This document shows, in pieces, positions 8,252-16,427 of a DNA stretch of 64,000 nucleotides (its first letter is position 1; every line of letters starts with the position of its first letter). Under the pieces are notes generated by a model, which was not told where the DNA came from, made no database searches, and worked only from the letters and a program-made list of their open reading frames with translations. A program made the translations under genes and the position numbers. The DNA comes from Chloroflexota bacterium (lineage in GTDB: Bacteria > Chloroflexota > Anaerolineae > Anaerolineales > DRMV01). The stretch spans positions 62,001-126,000 of the forward strand of contig DRMV01000032.1 of NCBI GenBank assembly GCA_011322445.1, given 5' to 3'.

Positions 8252-8938
8252 ATGGAAACGCAGAAAACCCCGCGGCCCAAAGTTGCCATCAAGGGCATTC
8301 GTGATGGCCTGCTCGTCACCGTTGGCGACGCCGGGGCATGGGAAGACGCCCAGCAAGCCCTCCTGGAAGCCATTGGCCGCCAGGCCGACTTCTTCCAGGG
8401 CGCGCGCGTGGCGCTGGATGTAGGCGCACGCCCCATCAAAGCCGCCCAGTTGGGCAAATTGCGCGACCTGCTGGGCGATTTTGAAATCACCCTCTGGGCC
8501 GTGGTAAGCGAATCCCCCAAAACGCAGGAAACCGCCCGCAGCCTGGGGCTTGCCACCCGCCTCTCTAAACCGGCGCCCGCCCCGCGGGCCCCGGCGGCTT
8601 CCCCTACGGGCGAAGAAGCCGTGCTGGTGCGCCGCACCCTCCGCTCGGGCATGCGCATTGCCTTCCCCGGGCATGTGGTGGTCATCGGCAACGTGCACCC
8701 CGGGGCTGAAATTGTCGCCGGCGGCGACATTGTGGTGTGGGGACGCCTCCACGGCGTGGCCCACGCCGGCGCCGACGGCAACGAAGAGGCCGTGGTGTGC
8801 GCATTAGACCTTTCGCCCACGCAACTGCGCATCGCCGGGCTGGTCGCCACCGCACCGCCCCGGCGGGGCAAACCCACCCCTGAAATCGCCTCGGTGAAAG
8901 ACGGCCAAGTCATCGCCGAGCCGTGGCAAGGCAAATAA
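8252..8938 (+). CDS. minC: Septum site-determining protein MinC
   Basis: Inhibitor of FtsZ ring assembly away from mid-cell. The 228-residue product has an N-terminal FtsZ-binding domain (KVAIKGIRDGLLVTV), a Pro/Ala linker at about 107-120, and the C-terminal beta-helix domain with RSGMRIAFPGHVVVIGNVHPG then AEIVAGGDIVVWGRLHGVAHAG, the MinD- and membrane-associating part. It is first in minC-minD-minE-rodA and appears to be transcribed from its own promoter as a leaderless message. Confidence 0.95.
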   Translation: METQKTPRPKVAIKGIRDGLLVTVGDAGAWEDAQQALLEAIGRQADFFQGARVALDVGARPIKAAQLGKLRDLLGDFEITLWAVVSESPKTQETARSLGLATRLSKPAPAPRAPAASPTGEEAVLVRRTLRSGMRIAFPGHVVVIGNVHPGAEIVAGGDIVVWGRLHGVAHAGADGNEEAVVCALDLSPTQLRIAGLVATAPPRRGKPTPEIASVKDGQVIAEPWQGK

Positions 8939-8959
8939 CGACTCAACGAGCGAGGATTT

Positions 8960-9760
8960 ATGCCTGGAACCGTACTGACCATCACCTCCGGCAAAGGCGG
9001 CGTCGGGAAAACCACAGCCACCGCCAACATCGCCGCCGCCCTGGCCCAGATGGGCAAAAAGGTCGTCTGCGTGGATGCCGACATCGGCCTGCGCAACCTC
9101 GACCTGGTGCTGGGGCTGGAAAACCGCATCGTTTACGATTTGGTCGACGTGGTGGAAGGCCGCTGTCGCCTGCGGCAGGCCATGATTCGCGACAAACGCT
9201 TGCCCAACCTCTTCCTCATCCCCGCCGCGCAAACGCGCGACAAAACCGCGGTTTCCCCCACCGACATGGTGCAGTTGTGCAACGAACTGCGGCAGGAATT
9301 CGACTGGATTCTCATCGATTCCCCCGCGGGCATCGAGCGCGGCTTCCGCAACGCCATCGCCCCTGCCGACCAGGTGGTGGTGGTCACCAACCCCGAAGTT
9401 TCCGCGGTGCGCGATGCTGACCGCATCATCGGCCTGATCGAAGCCGAAGAAAAAGGCCCCGCCCGCCTGCTGCTCAACCGCCTGAACCCGCAAATGGTGC
9501 GGGAAGGCAACATGCTGAATGCCGACGATGTGCTGGAACTGCTCGCCATCGATCTGCTGGGCGTGGTGCCGGAAGACGAAAGCGTGGTCGTGAGCGCCAA
9601 CCGCGGCACCCCCGTGGCGCTGGACGAAAAAAGCCGCGCCGGGATGGCCTTCCGCAATGTGGCCCGCCGCCTGCTGGGCGAAGAAGTGCCGCTCATGCCA
9701 ATGGAAGACGAGGGCGGCCTGCTGCAACGGCTGGGGCGGCTCTTCGGCAAAGGAGACTGA
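8960..9760 (+). CDS. minD: Septum site-determining ATPase MinD
   Basis: Membrane-cycling ParA-like ATPase that recruits MinC and is displaced by MinE. The 266-residue product has the deviant Walker A GKGGVGKTT near residues 10-18, switch I DADIGLRNLD, and IDSPAGIERGF. The extreme C-terminus has an amphipathic membrane-targeting helix (LLQRLGRLFGKGD). GAGG precedes the ATG. The minE ribosome site AAGGAGA lies in its final codons. Confidence 0.97.
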   Translation: MPGTVLTITSGKGGVGKTTATANIAAALAQMGKKVVCVDADIGLRNLDLVLGLENRIVYDLVDVVEGRCRLRQAMIRDKRLPNLFLIPAAQTRDKTAVSPTDMVQLCNELRQEFDWILIDSPAGIERGFRNAIAPADQVVVVTNPEVSAVRDADRIIGLIEAEEKGPARLLLNRLNPQMVREGNMLNADDVLELLAIDLLGVVPEDESVVVSANRGTPVALDEKSRAGMAFRNVARRLLGEEVPLMPMEDEGGLLQRLGRLFGKGD

Positions 9761-9761
9761 C

Positions 9762-10022
9762 ATGGGCTGGCTCGACCGCCTGCGAAGCAACAAAAACAGC
9801 GCCAGCCAGGCCAAAGACCGGTTGCAACTGGTATTGGTGCACGACCGCACCGACCTGACGCCCGGTCAACTTGGCGCGCTGAAAGACGAACTCATTGAGG
9901 TCATTTCCCGCTACGTGGAAATCGAACCCCAGGCGGTCGAAATCCAACTTTCGCAAAGCGGGCGCGAACAATATCTGGTCGCCAACATCCCCCTCCGCCC
10001 TGCGCGGCGCGCCCGTCGTTAA
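9762..10022 (+). CDS. minE: Cell division topological specificity factor MinE
   Basis: Stimulates MinD ATPase and drives Min oscillation or patterning. The ATG at 9762 gives 86 residues starting MGWLDRLRSNKNSASQAKDR, a short membrane-binding helix. The contact region RLQLVLVHDRTDLTPGQL follows, then the dimerisation domain with LKDELIEVISRYVEI. Spacing from minD is one base. Having MinE rather than DivIVA implies an E. coli-like Min system. Confidence 0.94.
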   Translation: MGWLDRLRSNKNSASQAKDRLQLVLVHDRTDLTPGQLGALKDELIEVISRYVEIEPQAVEIQLSQSGREQYLVANIPLRPARRARR

Positions 10023-10026
10023 CCCT

Positions 10027-11124
10027 ATGCGCCGTTCTTACTGGGAGCACTTTGACTTCATCCTGCTGGGGCTGGTTGCCACGCTGGTGATCTTTGGCGT
10101 AGCCGTCATCCGCTCGGCTATTGCAGGCAACGTGGTGCTCGCCGGGCTGGTCAAGCGGCAGATCATCTTTGCCGTCATCGGCTTCGGCGTGCTCTTTGCC
10201 ACCGCTGCCATTGATTACCATTACTGGGCCACGTTCGGCAAGTACCTGTACGTCGCCACAGCCTTGCTGCTGGCTGCGCTGGGCATCATCGGCAAAGCCG
10301 CGTTTGGCTCCGCCCGCTGGATCGACATCGGCATCTTCTTCATCCAGCCTTCGGAAATCGCAAAAATTGTGGTGATTTTGGTGCTGGCATCGTTTTTCGA
10401 GCGGCACCGCCACCAGTTGCACGAATTCCGCTGGGTTGCCATCAGCGGCCTGTTGACCGCGGCCATCGTGGTGCCTATTTTGCTGCAGCCCGACCTGAGC
10501 ACCTCGATCACCATTCTGGTCATCTGGTTCGGGATGTTATGGGCTGCCGGACTGACGTGGAAGCACCTTGCCCTTTTCGCGGCCGCAGGGGCGGTTTCCC
10601 CCTTCCTGGCTTGGCCCTTTTTGGCCAATTACCAGAAAGCCCGCATCATCAACTTCCTCTTTCCCGACCCCAACGCCCGCCACGGTGCAATTTACAACGT
10701 CCAGCAGGCGCTCATCAGCCTGGGTTCTGGCGGGCTTTTCGGACAAGGCTACGGCCACGGCAGCCAGGTGCAACTGCGCTTCCTCAAAGTGCGCCACACC
10801 GACTTCATCTTCTCGGTGATTGGCGAGGAATTTGGCTTTGTCGGCACGGTTTTCGTCATCGTGATGCTGGCGCTGGTGCTGTGGCGCATTTTCCGCATTG
10901 CCCGCACCGCCCACGACACCTTCGGTGCCCTGATTGCCTACGGCATCGGCATCATGCTGTTCTTCCACATGGCGGTCAACATCGCGATGAACATCAACCT
11001 GATTCCGGTCACCGGCCTGCCGTTGCCCTTCATTACCTACGGCGGGAGTTCCCTGCTTTCCGCCCTGTTGGGCATCGGCCTGGTGGAAAGCGTGGCCATG
11101 CGCCGCGAACCGCTTTCCTTCTAA
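10027..11124 (+). CDS. rodA: SEDS family peptidoglycan polymerase (RodA/FtsW type, closer to RodA)
   Basis: Polytopic glycosyltransferase that polymerises lipid II. The ATG at 10027, four bases after minE, gives 365 residues with about ten transmembrane segments. Visible signatures are ARWIDIGIFFIQPSEIAK, the LLQPDLSTSI segment, QQALISLGSGGLFGQGYGHG, HTDFIFSVIGEEFGFVG and the closing PLPFITYGGSS. RodA is preferred to FtsW because of its Min-operon context and the IGEEFGF form, but the two are hard to separate by eye. No partner PBP or mre gene is in the window. Confidence 0.9.
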   Translation: MRRSYWEHFDFILLGLVATLVIFGVAVIRSAIAGNVVLAGLVKRQIIFAVIGFGVLFATAAIDYHYWATFGKYLYVATALLLAALGIIGKAAFGSARWIDIGIFFIQPSEIAKIVVILVLASFFERHRHQLHEFRWVAISGLLTAAIVVPILLQPDLSTSITILVIWFGMLWAAGLTWKHLALFAAAGAVSPFLAWPFLANYQKARIINFLFPDPNARHGAIYNVQQALISLGSGGLFGQGYGHGSQVQLRFLKVRHTDFIFSVIGEEFGFVGTVFVIVMLALVLWRIFRIARTAHDTFGALIAYGIGIMLFFHMAVNIAMNINLIPVTGLPLPFITYGGSSLLSALLGIGLVESVAMRREPLSF

Positions 11125-11158
11125 CCGACTACCCGACGACGCGACTACCCAACTCTCC
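11125..11158. repeat. 8-bp-period short tandem array (CGACTACC-like units)
   Basis: The rodA-gltX gap reads cgactacc, cgacgacg, cgactacc, caactctc. It begins two bases after the rodA stop and ends before the gltX ribosome site. It is shorter and less regular than the other arrays in the window. Confidence 0.5.
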
Positions 11159-11174
11159 TCCCAAAGGTGTTTCT

Positions 11175-12689
11175 ATGACCGCTTCCCAACCCGCCCGTGT
11201 TCGCTTTGCGCCCTCGCCCACCGGCTTCCTGCACCTCGGCGGGGCGCGCACCGCCCTGTACGACTTCCTGCTTGCCCGCCAGACCGGCGGCCAGTTTATC
11301 CTGCGCATCGAAGATACCGACCGCAAGCGCTACGTGCCCGGCGCAGAAGAGGAATTGATGCACAGCCTGCGCTGGCTGGGGCTGGAATGGGACGAAGGCC
11401 CCGACAAAGGCGGCCCTTACGGCCCTTACCGCCAATCGGAGCGCAAGGAAATTTACCAGAAATACGCCCAACAGCTGGTAGACAGCGGCCACGCCTATTA
11501 CTGCTTCTGCACGCCGCAGCGGCTGGCGCAGATGCGCAAGGAACAGCAGGCCCGGGGCGAGCCGCCTCACTACGACGGCACGTGCCGCCACATTCCCCCT
11601 GAAGAAGCCCGCCGTCGGGTGGAAGCCGGTGAGCCGCACGTCATCCGCTTCAAAATGCCCAGGGAAGGCAGTATTACCGTCCACGACCTGCTGCGCGGCG
11701 ACATCACCGTGGAAAATCGCACCCTGGACGACTACATCCTCGTCAAATCCGACGGCTGGGCGCTCTATCACCTCGCCGCGATGGTGGACGACCACCTGAT
11801 GGGCATTACCCACGTCATTCGCGGCTCCGAATGGCTGCCCACCTTCCCCCTGCACGCACACATCTACCGCGCCTTCGGCTGGGAAGAGCCGATCTGGGTG
11901 CACCTGTCGGTCTTCCTCAAACCCAGCGGCAAGGGCAAAATGAGCAAGCGCGATGCGGAAGTCTTCCGCAAGGGGCACAAATCCATCTTCATCAAAGACC
12001 TGGAGGAACTTGGCTACCTGCCCGAAGCGGTCAACAACTGGATTGCCCTCATGGGCTGGAGTTACGACGACCACACTGAGTTCTTCACCATGCAAGATCT
12101 GATTGAGAAATTTGACCTGGAGCGCCTGAAACCTTCTCCGGCCGCCGTCAATTTCTCCAAACTGGACCATTTCAACGGCCTGCACATCCGCGCCCTGCCG
12201 GAAGCCGACCTGGCCCGCCGTTTGGTGCCTTATTTCCATGCTGCAGGCTACGCCGAAGTCACAGCCGATGACCTGCGTCCCATCGTGCCGCTCATCCAGA
12301 CCCGCATTACCACGATGGACGAAGCGCCGAAAATTGCAGGCTTTTTCTTCCGCGATGATGTGGAGCCGGTGCCCGAGGAACTGATTGCGAAGAAACTGGA
12401 CGCCGCGCAATCGCTGGAAGTCGCCCGCCGTGCCCGGGAGGTGCTCGCCGCGGTGCCTGCAGAAGCCTTCACCCCCGAAAACACCGAGCCGCCCATGCGC
12501 GCCCTGGTTGAGGAACTCGGCTTGAAGGCCGGGCAGGTGTTTGGCGTGGTGCGCGTCGCGGTCACCGGCCAGCGCGTCAGCCCACCGCTGTTCGAGACGC
12601 TGGAAATCGTGGGCAAGGCCAAGACGATCGAGCGCATGGACAAGGCGATCAAGATGCTGGAAGCGTTGGCGCAAAAGGATCAAGAATGA
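11175..12689 (+). CDS. gltX: Glutamate--tRNA ligase
   Basis: Class I aminoacyl-tRNA synthetase. The 504-residue product has the HIGH region FAPSPTGFLHLGGARTALY, RFKMPREG, the GSEWLPTFPLH tRNA-acceptor segment, and the KMSKS signature GKMSKRDAEV, then a helical anticodon-binding domain. The ATG at 11175 follows AAAGGTG. A long upstream open frame overlaps rodA and is not coding. The stop lies at the edge of a 7-bp tandem array that leads into the DarT-DarG gene. Confidence 0.97.
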   Translation: MTASQPARVRFAPSPTGFLHLGGARTALYDFLLARQTGGQFILRIEDTDRKRYVPGAEEELMHSLRWLGLEWDEGPDKGGPYGPYRQSERKEIYQKYAQQLVDSGHAYYCFCTPQRLAQMRKEQQARGEPPHYDGTCRHIPPEEARRRVEAGEPHVIRFKMPREGSITVHDLLRGDITVENRTLDDYILVKSDGWALYHLAAMVDDHLMGITHVIRGSEWLPTFPLHAHIYRAFGWEEPIWVHLSVFLKPSGKGKMSKRDAEVFRKGHKSIFIKDLEELGYLPEAVNNWIALMGWSYDDHTEFFTMQDLIEKFDLERLKPSPAAVNFSKLDHFNGLHIRALPEADLARRLVPYFHAAGYAEVTADDLRPIVPLIQTRITTMDEAPKIAGFFFRDDVEPVPEELIAKKLDAAQSLEVARRAREVLAAVPAEAFTPENTEPPMRALVEELGLKAGQVFGVVRVAVTGQRVSPPLFETLEIVGKAKTIERMDKAIKMLEALAQKDQE

Positions 12690-12716
12690 AGAATTAGGAA
12701 TTAGGGATGAGGTGCG
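12682..12716. repeat. 7-bp-period short tandem array spanning the gltX stop and the next ribosome site
   Basis: The bases read aagaatg, aagaatt, aggaatt, agggatg, aggtgcg. The first unit contains the TGA of gltX. The last units create GAGGTG (12709-12714), the ribosome site five bases before the next ATG. The array therefore bridges termination and reinitiation. Confidence 0.75.
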
Positions 12717-12719
12717 GGA

Positions 12720-13901
12720 ATGCCGAAGCGGCTGCGTGAACTTTACTACATCGCCCACCAGGACAACTTGCCTTCCATTTTTGCAAAAGGCATTTTGTCT
12801 CATGCCGGGGTGGAACGGGAAGGCGTGGAGTTCACGCGCGTTTACGATGAAGGCATTGTGGCCTGGCGCAAAAGCAAGAGCACGCCCGCCGGCCGCTCCC
12901 TGTGGGAATACGCGAACCTTTACTTTCAGCCGCGCAACCCGATGCTCTACCGCCTGGTGATGGAGGGGCGGCTGGGCGATTTGGCGATTTTGAGCGTGGA
13001 CAAAAGCGTGTTAGAGCAAGAAGGCGTGTTCATTACCGATGGCAACGCGGCGCGCAACGAAACGCGTATCTTGCCCCGTCGCGAATGGGCAAAATACAGC
13101 GAAGAAATCCTGCGGGCGGCGGCGCTCACGTGGTGGAGCGACACCGACGGCTCCAAGCGCAAAATCATGGCCGAGGTGTTAGTGCCCGATACGGTGCCGC
13201 CGGAATTCATCAAAGCGGTTTACGTACCCGATAACGATGCCCGCCAGCGGGTGGCATCGCTTTTGCAGAACACGAGCCGCAAGCAAGTGCCCATCATTCC
13301 GGAGCCGCAGATGTTCTTCCAGCCGCAGCGTGTCATCCGGCTCACCGCCACCCTGCGGCTGGTGGAAGGCGATATGTTCTTTTCTACGCTGCAAACGCTC
13401 ACCATTAGCGTCAATACGGTGGGCGTGATGGGCAAAGGGCTGGCTTCGCGGGCCAAATACCAGTTTCCCGATGCTTATGTCCGTTACCAGGATGCCTGCA
13501 AGCGCGGCTGGCTTCGCCCCGGCAAGCCCTACCTCTACAAACGCGAAGCCTCGCTTGACCTTGCCCTGGCCGACGAACCGGCCATGCTCACCAACGCTAA
13601 CCGGCAAACGTGGTTCCTCTTTTTCCCCACCAAACGGCACTGGCGCGAACGCTCTCGGCTGGACGACATTGAAAAAGGCCTGCAATGGATTGAGCAGAAC
13701 TACCGCAGCGAGGGCATCAAATCGTTAGCCATGCCAGCTCTGGGCTGCGGGCTGGGCGGGTTGGATTGGGCCGTGGTCGGGCCGCTGATGGTGCGCTACC
13801 TGAGCCGCCTTGACATGCCTGTAGATATTCACCTTCCGTTAGAAGGCAAAGTGCCGGATGAGCAACTAAAGCGCGAATTTTTGCTGAGAGACGCCGCATG
13901 A
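12720..13901 (+). CDS. DarT-DarG single-chain fusion (DNA ADP-ribosyltransferase toxin joined to its macrodomain antitoxin)
   Basis: One uninterrupted frame of 393 residues. Residues about 5-195 match DarT (DUF4433): ELYYIAHQDNLPSIFAKGIL, R50 in the GIVAWRKSK segment, YANLYFQPRNPMLY at 65-77, and a Glu at 152 in MAEVLVPDTVPPEF, the position of the catalytic Glu. Residues about 208-375 match the DarG macrodomain: VEGDMFFSTL, VNTVGVMGKGLA at 231-242, PGKPYLY, FFPTKRHWRERSRLDDIEKG and MPALGCGLGGLDW. In known systems DarT modifies thymidine in ssDNA and DarG removes the mark; here both sit in one chain. The usual DarG C-terminal DarT-binding region is absent. The GAGGTG ribosome site comes from a tandem repeat. 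It overlaps the next gene by 4 nt. Confidence 0.85.
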   Translation: MPKRLRELYYIAHQDNLPSIFAKGILSHAGVEREGVEFTRVYDEGIVAWRKSKSTPAGRSLWEYANLYFQPRNPMLYRLVMEGRLGDLAILSVDKSVLEQEGVFITDGNAARNETRILPRREWAKYSEEILRAAALTWWSDTDGSKRKIMAEVLVPDTVPPEFIKAVYVPDNDARQRVASLLQNTSRKQVPIIPEPQMFFQPQRVIRLTATLRLVEGDMFFSTLQTLTISVNTVGVMGKGLASRAKYQFPDAYVRYQDACKRGWLRPGKPYLYKREASLDLALADEPAMLTNANRQTWFLFFPTKRHWRERSRLDDIEKGLQWIEQNYRSEGIKSLAMPALGCGLGGLDWAVVGPLMVRYLSRLDMPVDIHLPLEGKVPDEQLKREFLLRDAA

Positions 13902-14266
13902 ACGAAAAGCCTGCTTGGAAAGCCGCCGCTGAAGAAGAAATCCGCCTGGGGCTGGAAGAACGGGCGCGCGGCATGGAAGGCCGTGCCCGCGTGCGTGCCC
14001 GTCGCGCCGCCGGCCACATCCTCGGCGAATACTTCCGCCGCACCGGCATTCCCGACCCCGGCCCCAACGCCTACGAGCGCCTCAAAGTGCTGCTGGCTCA
14101 ACCCGATGCCCCCGCCGAAGCCCGCCGCGCCGCTCACTTCCTCACCATGAAAGTCAACCTCGACCTGCAACTCCCCCCCGGCGTTGACCTCTTTACCGAA
14201 ACCCAGCGCCTCTGTCAGAGCCTGCTGGGTGAATCGCTCGATCTGCTTCCGCAGGTGCCATCATGA
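13898..14266 (+). CDS. Small helical protein of unknown function, coupled to the DarT-DarG fusion
   Basis: The 122-residue product was not recognised. It is rich in Arg, Ala and Glu, predicted mostly helical, with no signal peptide or membrane segment. The first 50 residues are strongly charged (EEEIRLGLEERARGMEGRAR) and the rest holds a motif YERLKVLLAQPDAPAEARRA. It overlaps the preceding stop and the following start by 4 nt each (ATGA both times). It could be a structural partner of either neighbour, but nothing in the sequence shows this. Confidence 0.7.
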   Translation: MNEKPAWKAAAEEEIRLGLEERARGMEGRARVRARRAAGHILGEYFRRTGIPDPGPNAYERLKVLLAQPDAPAEARRAAHFLTMKVNLDLQLPPGVDLFTETQRLCQSLLGESLDLLPQVPS

Positions 14267-15306
14267 TTCGGAAATTCTTCCAGGGCGTGCTCTTCATGCT
14301 GTTGGTGCTTGTGCTGGCCGCCGTCGGTTACGGCGTGTGGGTTTACCGGCAAACCGGCACCGTGCCCTTCACCCTGCCGGGCCAACCCACGCCAGGGGCT
14401 ACCCCCACTCCGACCAATACCCCCACCCCTACACCCACGCCCATCATGCGGCCGGTGGTCGTGCTCACCCGCAGCCTGCCCGCGGGCGCGCTGCTCACCG
14501 CCGACGACCTCACCGCCACCCAAATGCCCAGCAAAAGCGTCCCCGACGACGCAGCGGCCACCGTCTCCCAGGTCGTCGGCCAGCTGCTGCGCGAACCGCT
14601 GGCCATCGGCCAACCCGTGCGCCTCAGTCAACTCGCGCCCCGCGGCAAACCCATTGGCCGCGGCTCTGAACTGGCGCAAATGCTCCACCCCGGCGAAGTC
14701 GCCATTGCCTACCCCATCACCCGCCTCGACAGCGTCGCCTATGCCCCTCGCCCCGGCGACCGCGTTGACATCGTGGTCACCTTCCTCTTTACCGACCTGG
14801 ACGTCGGCTTCCAGTCGCGCCTTTCCAACCATGTCTTAATCCTCAGCAAAGACCTGGAAACCGGCGCTTACGCCTTCGTGCCTGCCGGCCAACTGGGGCA
14901 ACCCTCAGAAGACAACTTCCTGGGCGTGCCAATCTACGTGGTGCCAGGCGAAAACCAACGCCCTCGCATGGTGGCGCAACTGACTGTACGCGGCGCGCGC
15001 GTGCTCTACTTCGCCCGCGAAACGGCTTCCCTCACCCCCCAGCCCACCACCACACCTCAACCCACCGGCCTGGTCGTGCTGGCCCTAAACCCCCAAGACG
15101 CAGTGGTGCTCAACTTCTTCATGGCGCGCCAGGCAGCGACGACCTTCGTGCTGCGCAGCGCGCTGGAAACCACAGCCACACCCGAGCCCACAACCATCCC
15201 TGTCACGCTGGACTACATCCAAAAACACTACGGCATCCCCTTGCCTCCCAAACAGCCTTACCAGGCCAACCCTTCGCCCCAAAACACCCCAACCCCACAA
15301 CCATGA
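14263..15306 (+). CDS. CpaB/RcpC-like SAF-domain protein of Flp/Tad pilus assembly
   Basis: The 347-residue product has an N-terminal membrane helix (MLLVLVLAAVGYGVWVY) and a Pro-Thr linker at about 45-60. A SAF domain follows (VVVLTRSLPAGALLTADDL ... EPLAIGQPVRLSQLAP), then a CpaB-type C-terminal region with HPGEVAIAYPITRLDSVAY and PGDRVDIVVTF. A second Pro-Thr stretch lies near 252-264 and the tail is PT-rich. CpaB proteins guide the pilus across the envelope. The pilin genes lie 20 kb away at 34.6-39.4 kb, and the other tad genes are outside the window. It overlaps RNase D by 4 nt. Confidence 0.8.
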   Translation: MIRKFFQGVLFMLLVLVLAAVGYGVWVYRQTGTVPFTLPGQPTPGATPTPTNTPTPTPTPIMRPVVVLTRSLPAGALLTADDLTATQMPSKSVPDDAAATVSQVVGQLLREPLAIGQPVRLSQLAPRGKPIGRGSELAQMLHPGEVAIAYPITRLDSVAYAPRPGDRVDIVVTFLFTDLDVGFQSRLSNHVLILSKDLETGAYAFVPAGQLGQPSEDNFLGVPIYVVPGENQRPRMVAQLTVRGARVLYFARETASLTPQPTTTPQPTGLVVLALNPQDAVVLNFFMARQAATTFVLRSALETTATPEPTTIPVTLDYIQKHYGIPLPPKQPYQANPSPQNTPTPQP

Positions 15307-16427
15307 GCACCTTTCCCATGCCCAACCACCCGCCCGTTTGGGTAGATTCCCCCGATGCGCTGACTGCCCTCGCTGCCGAACTGCGCCGCCACCCCCACAT
15401 CGGTGTAGATACCGAAGCCAACAGCCTGCACGCCTATCGCGAGCAGGTTTGCCTTTTACAGTTTTCGACCCCAGAAGCCGACTACCTCGTAGACCCCCTC
15501 GCTTTGGACGACCTTTCCCCGCTTGCGCCGGTGTTTGCCAGCCCCGACGTGGAAAAAATCTTCCATGCGGCAGAATACGACATCCTCGGCCTGCACCGCG
15601 ACTTCGGCTTCACCTTCACCAACCTGTTCGACACCATGGTCAGCGCCCGCATTTTGGGCTACGAAAAGGTTGGCCTTGGGGCCCTGTTGGAAAAATTTTT
15701 CGGCACCAGGTTAGAAAAACGGTTTCAGAAAGCCGACTGGGGGCAACGCCCGCTTTCCCCCCAAATGCTGGACTACGCCCGGCTGGACACACACTTCCTG
15801 CTGCCGCTGCGCGACCTGCTCTATGAGCAACTGGAAGCCAAAGGGCTGCTGCCGCTCGCGCAGGAAGATTTTGCCCGCCTGACCCACCCCATCGCTGCCA
15901 ATGGACGCCCCCCGCTGTGGCAGCGCGGCGGCCATCACCTCACCCCCCAGCAAACTGCCGTGCTGGAAGCCCTGTGGCGTTACCGCGAAGCCGAAGCCGA
16001 GCGTCGCGACGTCCCACCTTTCAAAATCCTGGATGACAGAACCCTCATCGCCCTGGCCCAGCGCCTGCCGCGCAACCAGGGCGAATTGCGGCAGGTGCCC
16101 GGCATGCGCGGCGCGCGCATCCGTCAGCACGGCGAAGGCGTGCTGGCCGCCATCCGCCGCGGCTTGCAAGCCAAACCCCGCCCCCGTGAACGGCACACCC
16201 GCCCTTCCGACGAGGCCCTCGCCCGGCTGGAATCGCTGCGCCGGTGGCGGCAGAACACCGCCAAAAGCCTGGGCGTGCCTTCCGATGTCGTGCTGCCCAA
16301 GCCCCATTTACAAGCCATCGCTGCAGCCAACCCCAGCACCTTAGAGGAACTGCGCCCCCTGATGGCGGACATTCCCTGGCGCTTCGAACACTTCGGCCAG
16401 GCCATTCTGGACGCGCTGAAAGCATAA
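15303..16427 (+). CDS. rnd: Ribonuclease D
   Basis: 3'-5' exoribonuclease of the DEDDy class that trims structured RNAs. The 374-residue product has Exo I (VDTEANSLHAYR), Exo II (HAAEYDILGL) and Exo III (YARLDTHFLLPL, with the catalytic Tyr). HRDC domains follow (RYREAEAERRDVPPFKILDD ... and PSDEALARLESLRRWR). It is joined by overlaps to CpaB upstream (ATGA) and radA downstream (TAATG), so it lies in the middle of a tightly coupled operon. Confidence 0.93.
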   Translation: MSTFPMPNHPPVWVDSPDALTALAAELRRHPHIGVDTEANSLHAYREQVCLLQFSTPEADYLVDPLALDDLSPLAPVFASPDVEKIFHAAEYDILGLHRDFGFTFTNLFDTMVSARILGYEKVGLGALLEKFFGTRLEKRFQKADWGQRPLSPQMLDYARLDTHFLLPLRDLLYEQLEAKGLLPLAQEDFARLTHPIAANGRPPLWQRGGHHLTPQQTAVLEALWRYREAEAERRDVPPFKILDDRTLIALAQRLPRNQGELRQVPGMRGARIRQHGEGVLAAIRRGLQAKPRPRERHTRPSDEALARLESLRRWRQNTAKSLGVPSDVVLPKPHLQAIAAANPSTLEELRPLMADIPWRFEHFGQAILDALKA

